From: Neobacillus ginsengisoli
GTDB taxonomy: Bacteria; Bacillota; Bacilli; Bacillales_B; DSM-18226
Assembly: GCF_030813055.1 (NCBI RefSeq)
Contig: NZ_JAUSTW010000011.1
Coordinates: 43,934 to 107,933, forward strand
Reading direction: 5' to 3'
DNA: 64,000 nt
In this document: positions 1 through 9,624 of the stretch, piece after piece
How positions within the stretch are numbered: the first letter of the stretch is position 1
Layout of the letters: every line of letters starts with the position of its first letter
Notes under the pieces: generated by a model
The model's database searches: none
The model's input: only the letters and a program-made list of their open reading frames with translations
What the model was told of the DNA's origin: nothing
Made by a program: the position numbers and the translations under genes

Positions 1-60
1 CAGGACCAACTGGCTACGGTTTATATCGACAACCTTAAGTTTCTCTTAAGTTTTAAATAG
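1..60 (+). CDS. Possible 3' end of an upstream gene (partial)
   Basis: The first 57 bases are open in frame 1 and end at a TAG (58-60), 65 bases before the next start codon. About 19 codons are visible, too few to name a family. In B. subtilis ykoS neighbours a glycosyltransferase gene, so an operon partner is possible, but this is inference. The stretch may also be non-coding. Confidence 0.2.
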   Translation, partial: QDQLATVYIDNLKFLLSFK

Positions 61-125
61 TAACATATATAAGATTATGAAACTTTATAAGTTATAACTG
101 AAATCTATAAAAGAAGGAAAAAGTT

Positions 126-1814
126 ATGGTCATTATTAACATTTTAAAAAAAGAAAAGACTTACACAGTTTTAGCACTGATTATCATTGCTGTATGGGTC
201 GCTCCATATTTTATCCTTGGAGAACAAACGCATATGCGGATTTTGGATAATTTGGATTCGAATGTTGCATGGTATAAGATGTTGATGGACAGCGGGCAGC
301 TATATGGTTCCATACATGCCAATATTCCTCAAATCATTAATGGACAATTATCGCGGAATGCCATTTACTCTGAGTATTACGGAATTGTACAGATTTTCCG
401 TTTTTTCCCGGGGGAAATTGCTTATGGACTAAACCAAACGATTTCCCGTTTTGCTGCATTTTTGGGCATGTATTTATTATTAAAAAAATATGTAGTAAAA
501 GAAGAGAATCTGGGGATTATCCGTGTAGGTGCAGCGTTAACCTTCGCATTAACTCCTTTTTGGGCAAATGGAATGTTAAGCACCTTAGGAATGCCTCTGG
601 CTTTATGGGCCTTTTTAAATATTCGAAAAAGGGAGCAAATGAAGGTTAGTATTTTAACGTTAACCCTTTTGCCTTTTTATTCGACATTTATGTTAGGCTT
701 TTTCTTTTTCCTGAGTGCAATGGGCATTTTTTGGCTGGTAGATGTGATTAGAACAAAAAAAACGCAGTGGAGGCTTTTTTGTTCGATTGCCTACATGACC
801 GTTATTTATATGTTTGTTGAGTACCGGGATTTTGCATCGCTCATTTTTTTAAAGGAAAAAACGAATCGGTCGGAGTTTTTTGAATCAACGAATAGTTTGC
901 TTGCTACAATTCGGTTAATATTTAAAAACTATGTTGTTGGGCATTATCAGGACCCGACTCTTTATCAATACGTTATTCTGCCAATCTCTTTATTTGCACT
1001 GGTTGTTATTATCCTAAATAAAAGTTGGAACCAAGAAAAACTGTTCATCGGTTTGCATCTGGTGAATTTTTTGCTTTCTGTTTGGTATGCTTTCTGGTGG
1101 TATACAGGATGGATCCCGTTAAAACAAAAGGTCAGTATTTTAACTACCTTTAATTTTTCCCGGTACCATTATTTAAAACCAATGATTATTTATATTTTAT
1201 TTGCCGTTTCATTGCAAATTTTATGGAGGTTTAAACATAAATTAATCTGGCGCCCATTAGTAGTGCTATTAGTCATTATACAGATTGCTGTTTTAATCCC
1301 GTCAAATGAACAAATTGCTTTCGGCGATTCGCCGTCATATGGGCAATTTTATGCAGTGAAAGAATTTAATGCTATCAAAAAATTTATTGGCAAACCTGTC
1401 CAGGGCTACCGGGTTGTCAGTATCGGTATATTCCCGGCGGTTGCTCAATATAACGGGATGTACACGCTGGATACTTATAACAACTTTTATCCTTTGTCAT
1501 ATAAGCATCAATTTCGAAAAATCATTGCTCCTGAGCTTGCAAAAAGCAAAACACTAAAAGACTATTTTGATTTATGGGGTGGCCGGTGCTATATCTTTTC
1601 CAGCGAATTAGGCCAGTATTACATGTATTCAAAAGATTCAAAAAAGGTAATTCATCATTTAGACTTAAATATACAGGCATTAAAACAAATGGGTGACAAT
1701 TATGTGCTGTCTGCTGTTCCAATTGAAAATGCAAAGGAAGAAAGCCTTGATTTACAAAAAGTCTTTGATTCAAAGGATGCCTATTGGCGAATCTATTTAT
1801 ATAAAGTCAAATAA
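126..1814 (+). CDS. YkoS-like polytopic membrane protein (DUF6044 type)
   Basis: A 562-residue integral membrane protein with an N-terminal anchor (about residues 14-32), then a soluble loop beginning LDNLDSN, about ten further hydrophobic helices to residue ~400, and a soluble C-terminal domain (~405-562). The layout and the D-N-L-D-S-N motif resemble B. subtilis YkoS (DUF6044), which recalls GT-C type glycosyltransferases. The biochemical role is unknown. The start has an upstream GAAGGAAAAAG ribosome site. A strong terminator follows at 1881. It could be the last gene of a surface-glycan operon that begins outside the window. Confidence 0.7.
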   Translation: MVIINILKKEKTYTVLALIIIAVWVAPYFILGEQTHMRILDNLDSNVAWYKMLMDSGQLYGSIHANIPQIINGQLSRNAIYSEYYGIVQIFRFFPGEIAYGLNQTISRFAAFLGMYLLLKKYVVKEENLGIIRVGAALTFALTPFWANGMLSTLGMPLALWAFLNIRKREQMKVSILTLTLLPFYSTFMLGFFFFLSAMGIFWLVDVIRTKKTQWRLFCSIAYMTVIYMFVEYRDFASLIFLKEKTNRSEFFESTNSLLATIRLIFKNYVVGHYQDPTLYQYVILPISLFALVVIILNKSWNQEKLFIGLHLVNFLLSVWYAFWWYTGWIPLKQKVSILTTFNFSRYHYLKPMIIYILFAVSLQILWRFKHKLIWRPLVVLLVIIQIAVLIPSNEQIAFGDSPSYGQFYAVKEFNAIKKFIGKPVQGYRVVSIGIFPAVAQYNGMYTLDTYNNFYPLSYKHQFRKIIAPELAKSKTLKDYFDLWGGRCYIFSSELGQYYMYSKDSKKVIHHLDLNIQALKQMGDNYVLSAVPIENAKEESLDLQKVFDSKDAYWRIYLYKVK

Positions 1815-1880
1815 AAGGATAGAAAAATTTGATTCTAAAACATTGTGTACTTGATAAACTGAAAGGGGTTGATTCAAAAA

Positions 1881-1934
1881 GACTATCGACAAATCCGAAT
1901 TTTTTTGGATTTGCCGATAGTCTGAGGCTTTTCT
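1881..1934 (+). terminator. Rho-independent terminator after the YkoS-like gene
   Basis: A long stem pairs GACTATCGACAAATCCGAA with its near-perfect complement ending at 1922, around an all-T loop, and a T-rich run follows. Confidence 0.75.
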
Positions 1935-2121
1935 TTATGGATAGACTTTTTCATTTTCGAAAGAACACTTGAACCTGTAGCTTATTAAGAATAAATCACT
2001 GCTGCATCAAAGCCTTATTTAACTCTTACCCTGGTTAGTTTAATATCATTTTGATCTCTCGTATGTAATCTAACCAAAGCAAATAGAAAAGAGTACATGG
2101 AATACTGAGTTTTCAACCTTA

Positions 2122-2240
2122 TTAAAAGAGTTTCATGATAGATATTACGATACCGGCGATACAAGCAGAAATTGGTAAAGTGATGACCCAAGTATAACCA
2201 TTCTTCCGGCTACTCCCCAGTTGACGCCCCAGAAAACGCT
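2122..2240 (-). pseudogene. 3' relic of a Pit-type inorganic phosphate transporter
   Basis: On the minus strand the bases encode GVNWGVAGRMV and, after a one-base frame change, TWVITLPISACIAGI and a stop at 2122. These match the end of PiT-family transporters (typically ..VNW.VA.RMV.AWV.TLP.SA..). Only about 40 codons survive and the reading frame is broken, so it is a dead remnant. It lies between two terminator-like hairpins with no intact gene nearby. Identification rests on motif memory. Confidence 0.6.
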
Positions 2241-2377
2241 CATATATTATACATAGTGGTCATAATTGATTTGGCCAATTTATTCTGTAAAAGATGTTGA
2301 ATTTTCACCAGAAAAGCGTATATATTGAACATAATGTAATTGAAAAGTTTCGTTTTTCAACAAACGGGCGCAATAAT

Positions 2378-2416
2378 CCCACCCTAATCTAACCTAGCAG
2401 GGTGGGTCCTTTTAGA
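2378..2416 (+). terminator. Terminator-like hairpin
   Basis: CCCACCCT pairs with AGGGTGGG and is followed by a short T-rich run. It sits next to a type-B dispersed repeat (CAACAAACGGGC) at 2358-2371. Confidence 0.4.
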
Positions 2417-2483
2417 CTAATACAAATTCTTCTTATAAATGGCACGTTTAACACAAAATAAAGAGTGTCAATTTTGAATAAGG

Positions 2484-2515
2484 AAAGAGTGACCAAAAAT
2501 GGTCACTCTTTTTTA
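2484..2515. terminator. Bidirectional-looking terminator hairpin
   Basis: AAAGAGTGACC and GGTCACTCTTT flank an AAAAAT loop and are followed by T residues. It could serve the minus-strand Ig-like relic at 2574-2885. Confidence 0.55.
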
Positions 2516-2573
2516 GCATATAGCTATCCAGGTATGTTAAAGCTATTTTCCTTTAACTAGATTTCACAGGTTT

Positions 2574-2885
2574 TTATTTTTGAGAATTATCGTGTTTAAC
2601 AACGATATTTTCACTTTTAACTGTAGTGTTACCAGCATTGTCTGTTGCTTTATAAGTCACCGTGTAAATACGATCTCCAGATCCACTTCGTTCAGCTCGA
2701 ACAGAAAAATTAGTATCTGGGGTACCATAAGCAGCATCTTGTATATCATTAGATGTATTCCCACTTCCTACCGCGTTATCTGGTTGGTTACTTGTGATTG
2801 AAACGAGTTCCATATGAATACGCATTAAAGGCGAAAAACTATTTATTGAAACTGTTAGATTCAGAAAGTGCAAATATATCATCAC
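2574..2885 (-). pseudogene. C-terminal fragment of an Ig-like/surface-protein domain
   Basis: The last ~80 residues (from [13 protein letters not shown] through [10 protein letters not shown] to [11 protein letters not shown]) are typical of the final beta-sandwich module of secreted Firmicute adhesins and hydrolases. The usual module start is missing and replaced by an unrelated 25-residue head. There is no signal peptide or good ribosome site, so it is most likely the 3' stub of a larger extracellular protein. It could still be translated as a short protein, but I doubt it. Confidence 0.6.
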
Positions 2886-3153
2886 CTATTTAATACTCTG
2901 TAATAGCGATAACCTCGTTTTAGCATGGTTAAAGTAATCAAAATCAGAATTCTGAAACTCCTGGGATAGCTAATGTTAAAAGGGTATGAATTTTGTAAAT
3001 CCTTTTTATTGTTAGCTTTCTTTATTTCTAATTAAATCCAAATTGCATGTGATCAACTTGTTTAGCTAAAACTCGAGCGGATCACATCTTACTTGTAGGT
3101 AAAATGAATCTCTACTATAGTTCTTATCTCACATACACTAGGGTGGAAATGAT

Positions 3154-3696
3154 ATGATTGATTTTTGGAGACACTATTTCTTCTCAAATGGAATTTTTAA
3201 TTTCGAAATCTTCTGCAGGTTGTTTATAAGCGCCATTTTAGGTTTTGTTATTGGATTTGATCGTTTAGCCAAGCGAAAACCAGCGGATATTAAAACATAT
3301 ACTTATGTCTCGATATCTAGTTGTTTAATTACGGTTATTTCAATCTATAGTTTTCAGATGTATGGTCATATTGGTGTAAAAGTAAATATGGATCCAATGC
3401 GGTTAGCAGCACAAATTGTCAGTGGTTTAGGCTTTTTAGGGGCAGGACTTATTATAAAGGATGGTATGAGAATTAAAGGCTTAACCTCTGCAGCTATGGA
3501 TTTTTTCACAGGTTCCGTTGGTATAGGAATTGGGGCAGGTTTCTATGGAATTGTCATCTCTGCTGTAGGAATTACACGCATTATATCTTTTGTAGGGAAC
3601 AAGTTGGAAAGAAGAGTGGCTGATACATCTGAAAAGAAAACTTCAGTTAAAAAAGCCCGAAGAAATTATGACAAGAATGTTGAAGTGAGTAAGTAA
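3154..3696 (+). CDS. MgtC/SapB family membrane protein
   Basis: A 180-residue protein with four hydrophobic helices in the first ~145 residues. Family landmarks visible are the R/K-rich loop after helix 1 (GFDRLAKRKPADIKT), RLAAQIVSGLGFLGAG and IKGLTSAA. These define MgtC/SapB/YhiD inner-membrane proteins, linked in other bacteria to Mg2+ limitation and ATPase regulation rather than proven transport. The short charged tail (K/R-rich, ~150-180) lacks the ACT-like domain of classical MgtC, so this is the short form. The start has a GGGTGG ribosome site. A terminator follows at 3884. Confidence 0.85.
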   Translation: MIDFWRHYFFSNGIFNFEIFCRLFISAILGFVIGFDRLAKRKPADIKTYTYVSISSCLITVISIYSFQMYGHIGVKVNMDPMRLAAQIVSGLGFLGAGLIIKDGMRIKGLTSAAMDFFTGSVGIGIGAGFYGIVISAVGITRIISFVGNKLERRVADTSEKKTSVKKARRNYDKNVEVSK

Positions 3697-3883
3697 GATT
3701 GTATGTTACTACTATTAATAAATAAGGAAAAATTACCATTTTTTAATTTATTACAATTGAGGAAAGCACCCTTGGGAAGGAACCCTACCATAAATAGAGG
3801 CGTTTTTTTACAGTTGTAAAACCATTGCAAATACAAGAGGGCACCTACGTAAATAAACGATGACCGAAAATAAGCAAGCTGGC

Positions 3884-3917
3884 AGGGATTCAAAACCAAT
3901 CGTTTGAATCCCTTTTT
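3884..3917 (+). terminator. Terminator hairpin downstream of the MgtC gene
   Basis: GGGATTCAAA pairs with TTTGAATCCC and is followed by TTTTT. It lies about 190 bases past the mgtC-like stop codon. Confidence 0.6.
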
Positions 3918-4012
3918 AAATTCTATTAATCTATTTTTGTTTATACGCCTCTTCACGCCAGCGTCTGCTTCATACCAGGTCCTAGACCAATGAGATATAG
4001 GTTCTATGCTAT

Positions 4013-4058
4013 CGCATCATCCTTTTGTGGCATTTCACAAAAGGATGATGCGTTTTTC
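4013..4058 (+). terminator. Strong hairpin with T tail upstream of ald
   Basis: A 17-base perfect stem (CGCATCATCCTTTTGTG and its complement) is followed by GTTTTTC. It lies 90 bases before the ald start. It either ends transcription from upstream or belongs to a short leader, but I found no riboswitch motif around it. Confidence 0.6.
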
Positions 4059-4147
4059 TCCTTTCTCAACGATGAAAAAACATTTTGAACACTCTATACT
4101 CGGATTACAACAAGAGAAATCAAAGTTATTAAGGGGGAGAAAATCTA

Positions 4148-5281
4148 ATGATTATCGGAATACCGAAGGAAATAAAAAACAATGAAAATCGTGTCGCTCT
4201 TACGCCTTCAGGAGTTATCTCATTCGTGAAGTCTGGTCATAAAGTATTGGTTGAAGCAAACGCTGGTATTGGAAGCGGATTCAGAAATGAAGATTACGCA
4301 AACGCTGGTGCCGAAATTATTGAAAGCGCCGCTAACGTATGGGCGCAATCGGAAATGATCATGAAGGTAAAAGAACCTCTCTCCAGCGAATACACATACT
4401 TTCGTCCAGGCTTAATTCTATTCACATACTTGCATTTGGCTGCAGAGCCTGCTTTAGCTCAAGCTCTTAAAGATAATGACGTTACTGCAATCGCATACGA
4501 AACAGTAGAAGTGAACCGTACGCTTCCTCTTCTTACACCGATGAGTGAAGTGGCTGGAAGAATGTCTGTTCAAATCGGTGCACAGTTCTTACAAAAAACA
4601 AACGGCGGACAAGGAATTCTACTTGCAGGCGTTCCTGGTGTAAGCCGTGGACAAGTAACCATTATCGGCGGCGGTATAGTAGGAACAAATGCTGCAAAAA
4701 TGGCAGTTGGTTTAGGTGCGGATGTAACCATTCTTGATTTAAGCGCAGATCGTTTACGTCAATTAGATGATATTTTCGGTTATCAAATCACAACATTAAT
4801 GTCCAATCCAATGAACATCGCTGAAGCAGTAGCAAAAGCGGATCTTCTCATTGGTGCAGTCTTAATTCCTGGTGCAAAGGCTCCTAAGCTTGTAACGGAA
4901 GAAATGGTCAAATCAATGAAACCTGGCTCCGTAATCGTGGATGTTGCCATCGACCAAGGCGGCATTGTTGAAACTTGCGATCATGTAACAACTCACGATG
5001 ATCCTACATTCGAAAAGCACGGCGTTCTTCACTACTCTGTTGCGAACATGCCGGGCGCAGTTCCAAGAACATCTACTATTGCTTTGACGAACGTAACAGT
5101 TCCATATGCAATGCAAATCGCCAACAAGGGCGTGCAAAAAGCAATCTCTGAAAACGGCGCATTGAAACTTGGCGTAAACACGGCGAACGGCGAAATCACA
5201 TACGAAGTAGTCGCAAAAGACCTCGGCTACACTTACGTATCCGTAGAAGACGCTCTCGCCAAAGAAGTTGTCTCTATCTAA
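4148..5281 (+). CDS. ald: Alanine dehydrogenase
   Basis: A 377-residue cytoplasmic NAD-dependent enzyme interconverting L-alanine with pyruvate and ammonia, used by bacilli for alanine catabolism and in sporulation. Visible family residues are R15 (substrate), K75 in MKVKEP and H96 in TYLHLAAEP (catalytic), and the glycine-rich NAD site [12 protein letters not shown] near residue 175. The length is normal. The AAGGGGGAG ribosome site is ideally placed. A terminator follows immediately, and a broken alanine racemase gene comes next, suggesting an original ald-alr pair. The codon use is more GC-rich than in the flanks. Confidence 0.96.
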   Translation: MIIGIPKEIKNNENRVALTPSGVISFVKSGHKVLVEANAGIGSGFRNEDYANAGAEIIESAANVWAQSEMIMKVKEPLSSEYTYFRPGLILFTYLHLAAEPALAQALKDNDVTAIAYETVEVNRTLPLLTPMSEVAGRMSVQIGAQFLQKTNGGQGILLAGVPGVSRGQVTIIGGGIVGTNAAKMAVGLGADVTILDLSADRLRQLDDIFGYQITTLMSNPMNIAEAVAKADLLIGAVLIPGAKAPKLVTEEMVKSMKPGSVIVDVAIDQGGIVETCDHVTTHDDPTFEKHGVLHYSVANMPGAVPRTSTIALTNVTVPYAMQIANKGVQKAISENGALKLGVNTANGEITYEVVAKDLGYTYVSVEDALAKEVVSI

Positions 5282-5304
5282 TAAGAATTCACTTCTATAG
5301 ATCT

Positions 5305-5334
5305 CCCCTTAAGAGCAGCTCTTGAGGGGTTTTT
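5305..5334 (+). terminator. Terminator of ald
   Basis: CCCCTTAAGAGC and GCTCTTGAGGGG form a compact perfect stem followed by TTTTTC, 24 bases after the ald stop. Confidence 0.8.
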
Positions 5335-5354
5335 CATACAAAGGGAATGGGCAC

Positions 5355-5879
5355 ATGAAACTGAACAGTTATTGTGACACATGGGTAGAAATTTTATTGG
5401 AAAACATCCATCATAATTTTTTGCAATTCAGGGGATATGTAAAGGAACAAACAAAAATTATGGCTGTTGTTAAAGCGGACGGCTACGGGCATGGCGCAGT
5501 TGAAATTGCGAAGACACTCATGCAAGCAGAGGCAGATTATTTGGCTGTCGCTCTTTTAGATGAGGCTATGCAGCTGCGGAATGCAGGTACCTCTCATCCG
5601 ATTCTTGTTTTAGGGTATTCGCCAGTGCGCTCGGTGCAAAAAGCCGTTTCGGAAGACATTACACTGACCGTATTCTCTCTCGAAGTATTGGATGAAATCA
5701 TCCTGGCTTATCCAGTGGCGATTCAAGAATTAAAAGAAGAGAAATATATGCCTGAAGGCATGCAGATAAGGCAAAGTAAATATCTCAACAATATCGTGGA
5801 ACAGGATCACCGTTTTATAAAGAAGAGAGTTGGTTCCATGTTAGGGTTACAATCTTTTCGTCCAGCTACCTTGATTTAG
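5355..5879 (+). pseudogene. alr: Alanine racemase 5' half fused to an IS6-family transposase 3' end
   Basis: From the ATG at 5355 (ribosome site AAAGGGA) the product starts as alanine racemase: WVEILLENIHHN, then MAVVKADGYGHGA with the PLP lysine, then VLGYSP. After about residue 125 (near base 5725) it switches to IS6-type transposase C-terminal sequence (LKEEKYMPEG, KYLNNIVEQDHRFIKKRV). A stop at 5877 is a frameshift, and the transposase tail continues in another frame to 5976 (KKGQLHRRVNSAK). The racemase lacks its C-terminal beta domain and catalytic tyrosine, so it should be inactive. This is a scar left by IS6-type insertion and deletion. Confidence 0.85.
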
Positions 5880-5976
5880 CTATGCATATTATGAAAAAAG
5901 GGCAACTTCATCGAAGGGTGAACTCTGCCAAAAATGAGGTTGAACTTATTCATAAAATGTTTGGATTAGCTACCTA
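5725..5976 (+). mobile_element. IS6-family transposase 3' remnant
   Basis: About 80 codons from the C-terminal DDE region of an IS6/IS240-type transposase, frameshifted near 5870. The fragment includes the E-containing YLNNIVEQDHRFIKKR motif. No terminal inverted repeat was located. A second IS6 scrap lies at 19331-19369. Confidence 0.75.
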
Positions 5977-6056
5977 ATCCTTAAAGTTAACAGGAAATCG
6001 CTGTTCTATATTCTTATTAAACTATTTTTACACCAGAACCGTAGAGGGGGAGAATT

Positions 6057-9000
6057 ATGAAAAACCAAAAACAAATCCAAAAGGTGTTAGTAGCAAACCG
6101 CGGTGAAATTGCGATCCGTGTCTTTCGTGCTTGTACAGAGCTTGGTCTTCGCACAGTAGCCATTTACTCGAAAGAGGATACAGGATCTTATCATCGCTAC
6201 AAAGCGGATGAAGCATATCTTATCGGAGAAGGCAAAAAGCCGATTGATGCGTATCTCGATATTGAAGGGATTATCGAAATTGCAAAAAGCAACAACGTAG
6301 ATGCTATTCACCCAGGGTATGGTTTCTTATCAGAAAATATTTATTTAGCAAAGCGCTGTGAAGAAGAAGGTATTTTTTTTATCGGTCCGAAAAGCGAACA
6401 TTTAGACATGTTTGGAGATAAGGTAAAGGCAAGAACGCAGGCACAGCAGGCGGATATTCCGGTAATTCCGGGAAGTGATGGCCCTGCCAGCCTTGCAGAA
6501 GTTGAAGCATTTGGTGAACAATACGGCTATCCCATTATCATTAAGGCAGCTCTTGGCGGCGGCGGTCGCGGCATGCGTATTGTTCGCAGCGAAACAGGAG
6601 TAAAAGAAGCGTACGACCGGGCAAAGTCAGAAGCAAAGGCTGCGTTCGGAAGCGATGAAGTGTACGTAGAAAAGTTTATAGAAAAACCAAAGCATATTGA
6701 AGTGCAAATTCTAGCAGACCAACATAGAAACGTTGTGCATTTATACGAGCGTGATTGCTCCGTGCAGCGCCGTCATCAGAAGGTAGTTGAAGTGGCACCA
6801 AGCCTATCGCTGACTGAAGATTTACGAAACCGTATTTGTGAAGCTGCGGTGCAGTTGGCGAAGAATGTAAACTATGTGAACGCAGGTACAGTGGAATTTC
6901 TCGTAAAAGACAATGAGTTTTATTTTATAGAAGTGAACCCGCGCATTCAAGTGGAACATACGATTACAGAAATGATTACAGGAATTGATATTGTACAGTC
7001 CCAAATTTTGATTGCTGCTGGATATAATTTACATAGCGGTAAAGTGGGAATTCCGTATCAGGAGGAAATTGCAACACATGGCTTTGCTATCCAATCTCGC
7101 GTTACAACGGAAGATCCGCTCAATAACTTTATGCCGGATACAGGAAAAATTATGGCATACCGCTCCGGGGGCGGCTTTGGGGTACGTCTAGATGCAGGAA
7201 ACAGTTTCCAAGGTGCTGTCATTACACCGTACTATGATTCCTTGCTTGTGAAGGTTACAACATGGGCGCTAACATTTGAACAAGCGGCAGCGAAAATGGA
7301 ACGTAATTTAAAAGAGTTCCGGATTCGCGGTATTAAAACAAATATTCCATTCTTAGAGAACGTTGTAAAGCACGCAAATTTCTTATCAGGCGAATATGAT
7401 ACATCGTTTATTGATTCTTCGCCAGAGCTTTTTGTATTTCCGAAACGACACGACCGCGGAACAAAGATGTTAACGTATATTGGCTCCATTACAGTAAACG
7501 GGTTTCCTGGTGTGGGAAAGAAAGAAAAGCCGATCTTTCCAGAGCCACGCATGCCGAAGCTAAAGTATTCTGAGCCAATGGCACCAGGTACGAAGCAAAT
7601 TTTAGAGGAGCGCGGTGCAGATGGTCTTGTGAAATGGGTGCAAGAGCAAAAGAGCGTCTTACTGACGGATACAACCTTCCGCGATGCACATCAGTCATTA
7701 CTGGCAACACGTATCCGCACACAGGATTTGAAACAAATTGCTGAGCCGACCGCGCGCATGTTGCCAAACTTATTCTCCATGGAAATGTGGGGCGGTGCAA
7801 CGTTCGATGTAACATACCGATTCTTAAAAGAAGATCCATGGGAAAGACTGTTACAGCTTCGCGATCGCATGCCGAACGTATTGTTCCAAATGCTACTTCG
7901 CGCTTCTAACGCAGTGGGCTACAAAAATTATCCGGATAATGTGATTAAAAAGTTTGTAGAAAGCTCTGCACAAGCCGGAGTTGATGTATTCCGCATTTTT
8001 GACAGCCTAAACTGGGTAGAAGGTATGCGAGTGGCAATTGATGCGGTTCGTCAAAGCCACAAGTTGGCAGAAGCAACGATTTGCTATACGGGTGATATTC
8101 ACGATTCGAGCCGCAGCAAATACGACTTAGCATACTATAAGAGTTTGGCGAAGGAGTTAGAGTCGTCAGGAGCTCATATTTTAGGCATTAAGGATATGGC
8201 AGGCCTATTAAAGCCAATGGCGGCTTATGACTTAGTATCAGCACTAAAAGAGACCGTTTCTATTCCAATCCATTTGCATACTCATGATACAAGCGGAAAT
8301 GGTATTTTAACATATACAAAAGCAATTGAAGCGGGCGTGGATATTGTCGATGTAACTGTAAGCTCCATGGCGGGCTTAACATCCCAGCCGAGTGCGAATA
8401 CACTTTACTATGCATTAGAAGGAAGCGAGCGTTGCCCTGATGTGGATATTCGTGCACTAGAGCAGCTATCCCATTATTGGGAGGATGTTCGTAAATATTA
8501 TTCCAACTTTGAAAGCGGGATGAACGCTCCGCACACGGAAGTATACATGCATGAAATGCCGGGCGGACAATATAGTAACCTGCAACAGCAGGCAAAAGCA
8601 GTCGGACTTGGCGACCGCTTTGACGAAGTAAAGGTCATGTACCGCCGTGTAAATGATATGTTCGGAGATATCGTGAAAGTAACGCCTTCTTCTAAAGTAG
8701 TAGGAGATATGGCGTTGTTCATGGTACAAAACAATCTCACAGAGGACGATGTTTATGAGCGCGGTGAAACGCTTGACTTCCCAGATTCTGTTGTTGAATT
8801 GTTCGAAGGCTACCTGGGACAACCTCACGGCGGCTTCCCGAAAGAATTACAACGCATTATTTTAAAAGGAAAAGAGCCGATTAAAGTGCGGCCGGGAGAG
8901 CTGTTAGAGCCAGTTGATTTCAATGACATGCAGGAAACATTGTTCCATAAATTAAAGCGTCAAGTCACAATGTTTGATATACTGTCTTATGCGCTTTATC

Positions 9001-9500
9001 CGAAAGTATATATGGACTATCAAAAGGTATATGATGAGTACGGCAACGTATCTGTGCTTGATACAGCTACCTTCTTCTACGGAATGCGTCTAGGGGAAGA
9101 AACTGAGATGGAAATTGAACGGGGCAAAACGTTAAACGTGAAGCTCGTTTCTGTCAGTGAACCGCAGCCAGACGGTACACGCGTGGTATACTTTGAATTG
9201 AATGGGCAGCCGCGTGAAGTCATCATTAAAGATGAAAGTATTAAATCGACGGTGGCGCAGCGTGTGAAAGGCGACCGTAATAATCCGAGCCATATTAACG
9301 CTACGATGCCGGGAACGGTTATTAAACTGCTTGTGAAGCCTGGCGATCAAGTGAAAAAAGGAGAGTCCATCGCTATTACAGAAGCGATGAAGATGGAAAC
9401 AACGGTTCAAGCTCCATTTACAGGCACAGTGAAAGAAGTGTTTGTAAAAGACGGCGATGCCATTCAAACAGGCGATTTTCTCATTGAACTTAATAAGTAA
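6057..9500 (+). CDS. pyc: Pyruvate carboxylase
   Basis: A 1147-residue biotin enzyme making oxaloacetate from pyruvate, bicarbonate and ATP (anaplerosis). Domains in order: biotin carboxylase (~1-455; GGGGRGMR ATP loop, EVNPRIQVEHT), carboxyltransferase (~530-800; TTFRDAHQSLLATR, metal-site HLHTHDTSG), the PYC/OADA conserved domain (~860-1040) and biotinyl carrier (~1075-1147) with biotin lysine near residue 1112 in EAMKMET. The length is that of the normal single-chain form. The ribosome site is AGAGGGGGAG. It is followed at once by a terminator, so it appears monocistronic. Confidence 0.97.
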   Translation: MKNQKQIQKVLVANRGEIAIRVFRACTELGLRTVAIYSKEDTGSYHRYKADEAYLIGEGKKPIDAYLDIEGIIEIAKSNNVDAIHPGYGFLSENIYLAKRCEEEGIFFIGPKSEHLDMFGDKVKARTQAQQADIPVIPGSDGPASLAEVEAFGEQYGYPIIIKAALGGGGRGMRIVRSETGVKEAYDRAKSEAKAAFGSDEVYVEKFIEKPKHIEVQILADQHRNVVHLYERDCSVQRRHQKVVEVAPSLSLTEDLRNRICEAAVQLAKNVNYVNAGTVEFLVKDNEFYFIEVNPRIQVEHTITEMITGIDIVQSQILIAAGYNLHSGKVGIPYQEEIATHGFAIQSRVTTEDPLNNFMPDTGKIMAYRSGGGFGVRLDAGNSFQGAVITPYYDSLLVKVTTWALTFEQAAAKMERNLKEFRIRGIKTNIPFLENVVKHANFLSGEYDTSFIDSSPELFVFPKRHDRGTKMLTYIGSITVNGFPGVGKKEKPIFPEPRMPKLKYSEPMAPGTKQILEERGADGLVKWVQEQKSVLLTDTTFRDAHQSLLATRIRTQDLKQIAEPTARMLPNLFSMEMWGGATFDVTYRFLKEDPWERLLQLRDRMPNVLFQMLLRASNAVGYKNYPDNVIKKFVESSAQAGVDVFRIFDSLNWVEGMRVAIDAVRQSHKLAEATICYTGDIHDSSRSKYDLAYYKSLAKELESSGAHILGIKDMAGLLKPMAAYDLVSALKETVSIPIHLHTHDTSGNGILTYTKAIEAGVDIVDVTVSSMAGLTSQPSANTLYYALEGSERCPDVDIRALEQLSHYWEDVRKYYSNFESGMNAPHTEVYMHEMPGGQYSNLQQQAKAVGLGDRFDEVKVMYRRVNDMFGDIVKVTPSSKVVGDMALFMVQNNLTEDDVYERGETLDFPDSVVELFEGYLGQPHGGFPKELQRIILKGKEPIKVRPGELLEPVDFNDMQETLFHKLKRQVTMFDILSYALYPKVYMDYQKVYDEYGNVSVLDTATFFYGMRLGEETEMEIERGKTLNVKLVSVSEPQPDGTRVVYFELNGQPREVIIKDESIKSTVAQRVKGDRNNPSHINATMPGTVIKLLVKPGDQVKKGESIAITEAMKMETTVQAPFTGTVKEVFVKDGDAIQTGDFLIELNK

Positions 9501-9509
9501 TTAAAAGAG

Positions 9510-9558
9510 GCTGACTCAAAAGGTCGTTGAATGACGACTCTTTTGAGTCAGCTTTTTA
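9510..9558 (+). terminator. Terminator of pyc
   Basis: GCTGACTCAAAAG and CTTTTGAGTCAGC form a long stem followed by TTTTTATT, just after the pyc stop. Confidence 0.8.
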
Positions 9559-9624
9559 TTATTGCCTCTATTTTGGGTCTTGAATTGAAATTTAAGCTAC
9601 ATATGAAGGAGAAATCCCCTCTAA

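Noticed and set aside
2580..2801. 73-codon plus-strand ORF at 2580
   Set aside because: It is antisense to the Ig-like fragment, whose minus-strand translation has clear domain motifs.
3960..4147. Possible riboswitch or T-box leader before ald
   Set aside because: There is a strong hairpin, but no T-box GGTGG motif or known aptamer core. Treated as a terminator.
7489..9467. Several long minus-strand ORFs inside pyc and similar ORFs inside other genes
   Set aside because: They are shadows of strongly coding plus-strand frames with clear family motifs; none has a ribosome site or recognisable product.
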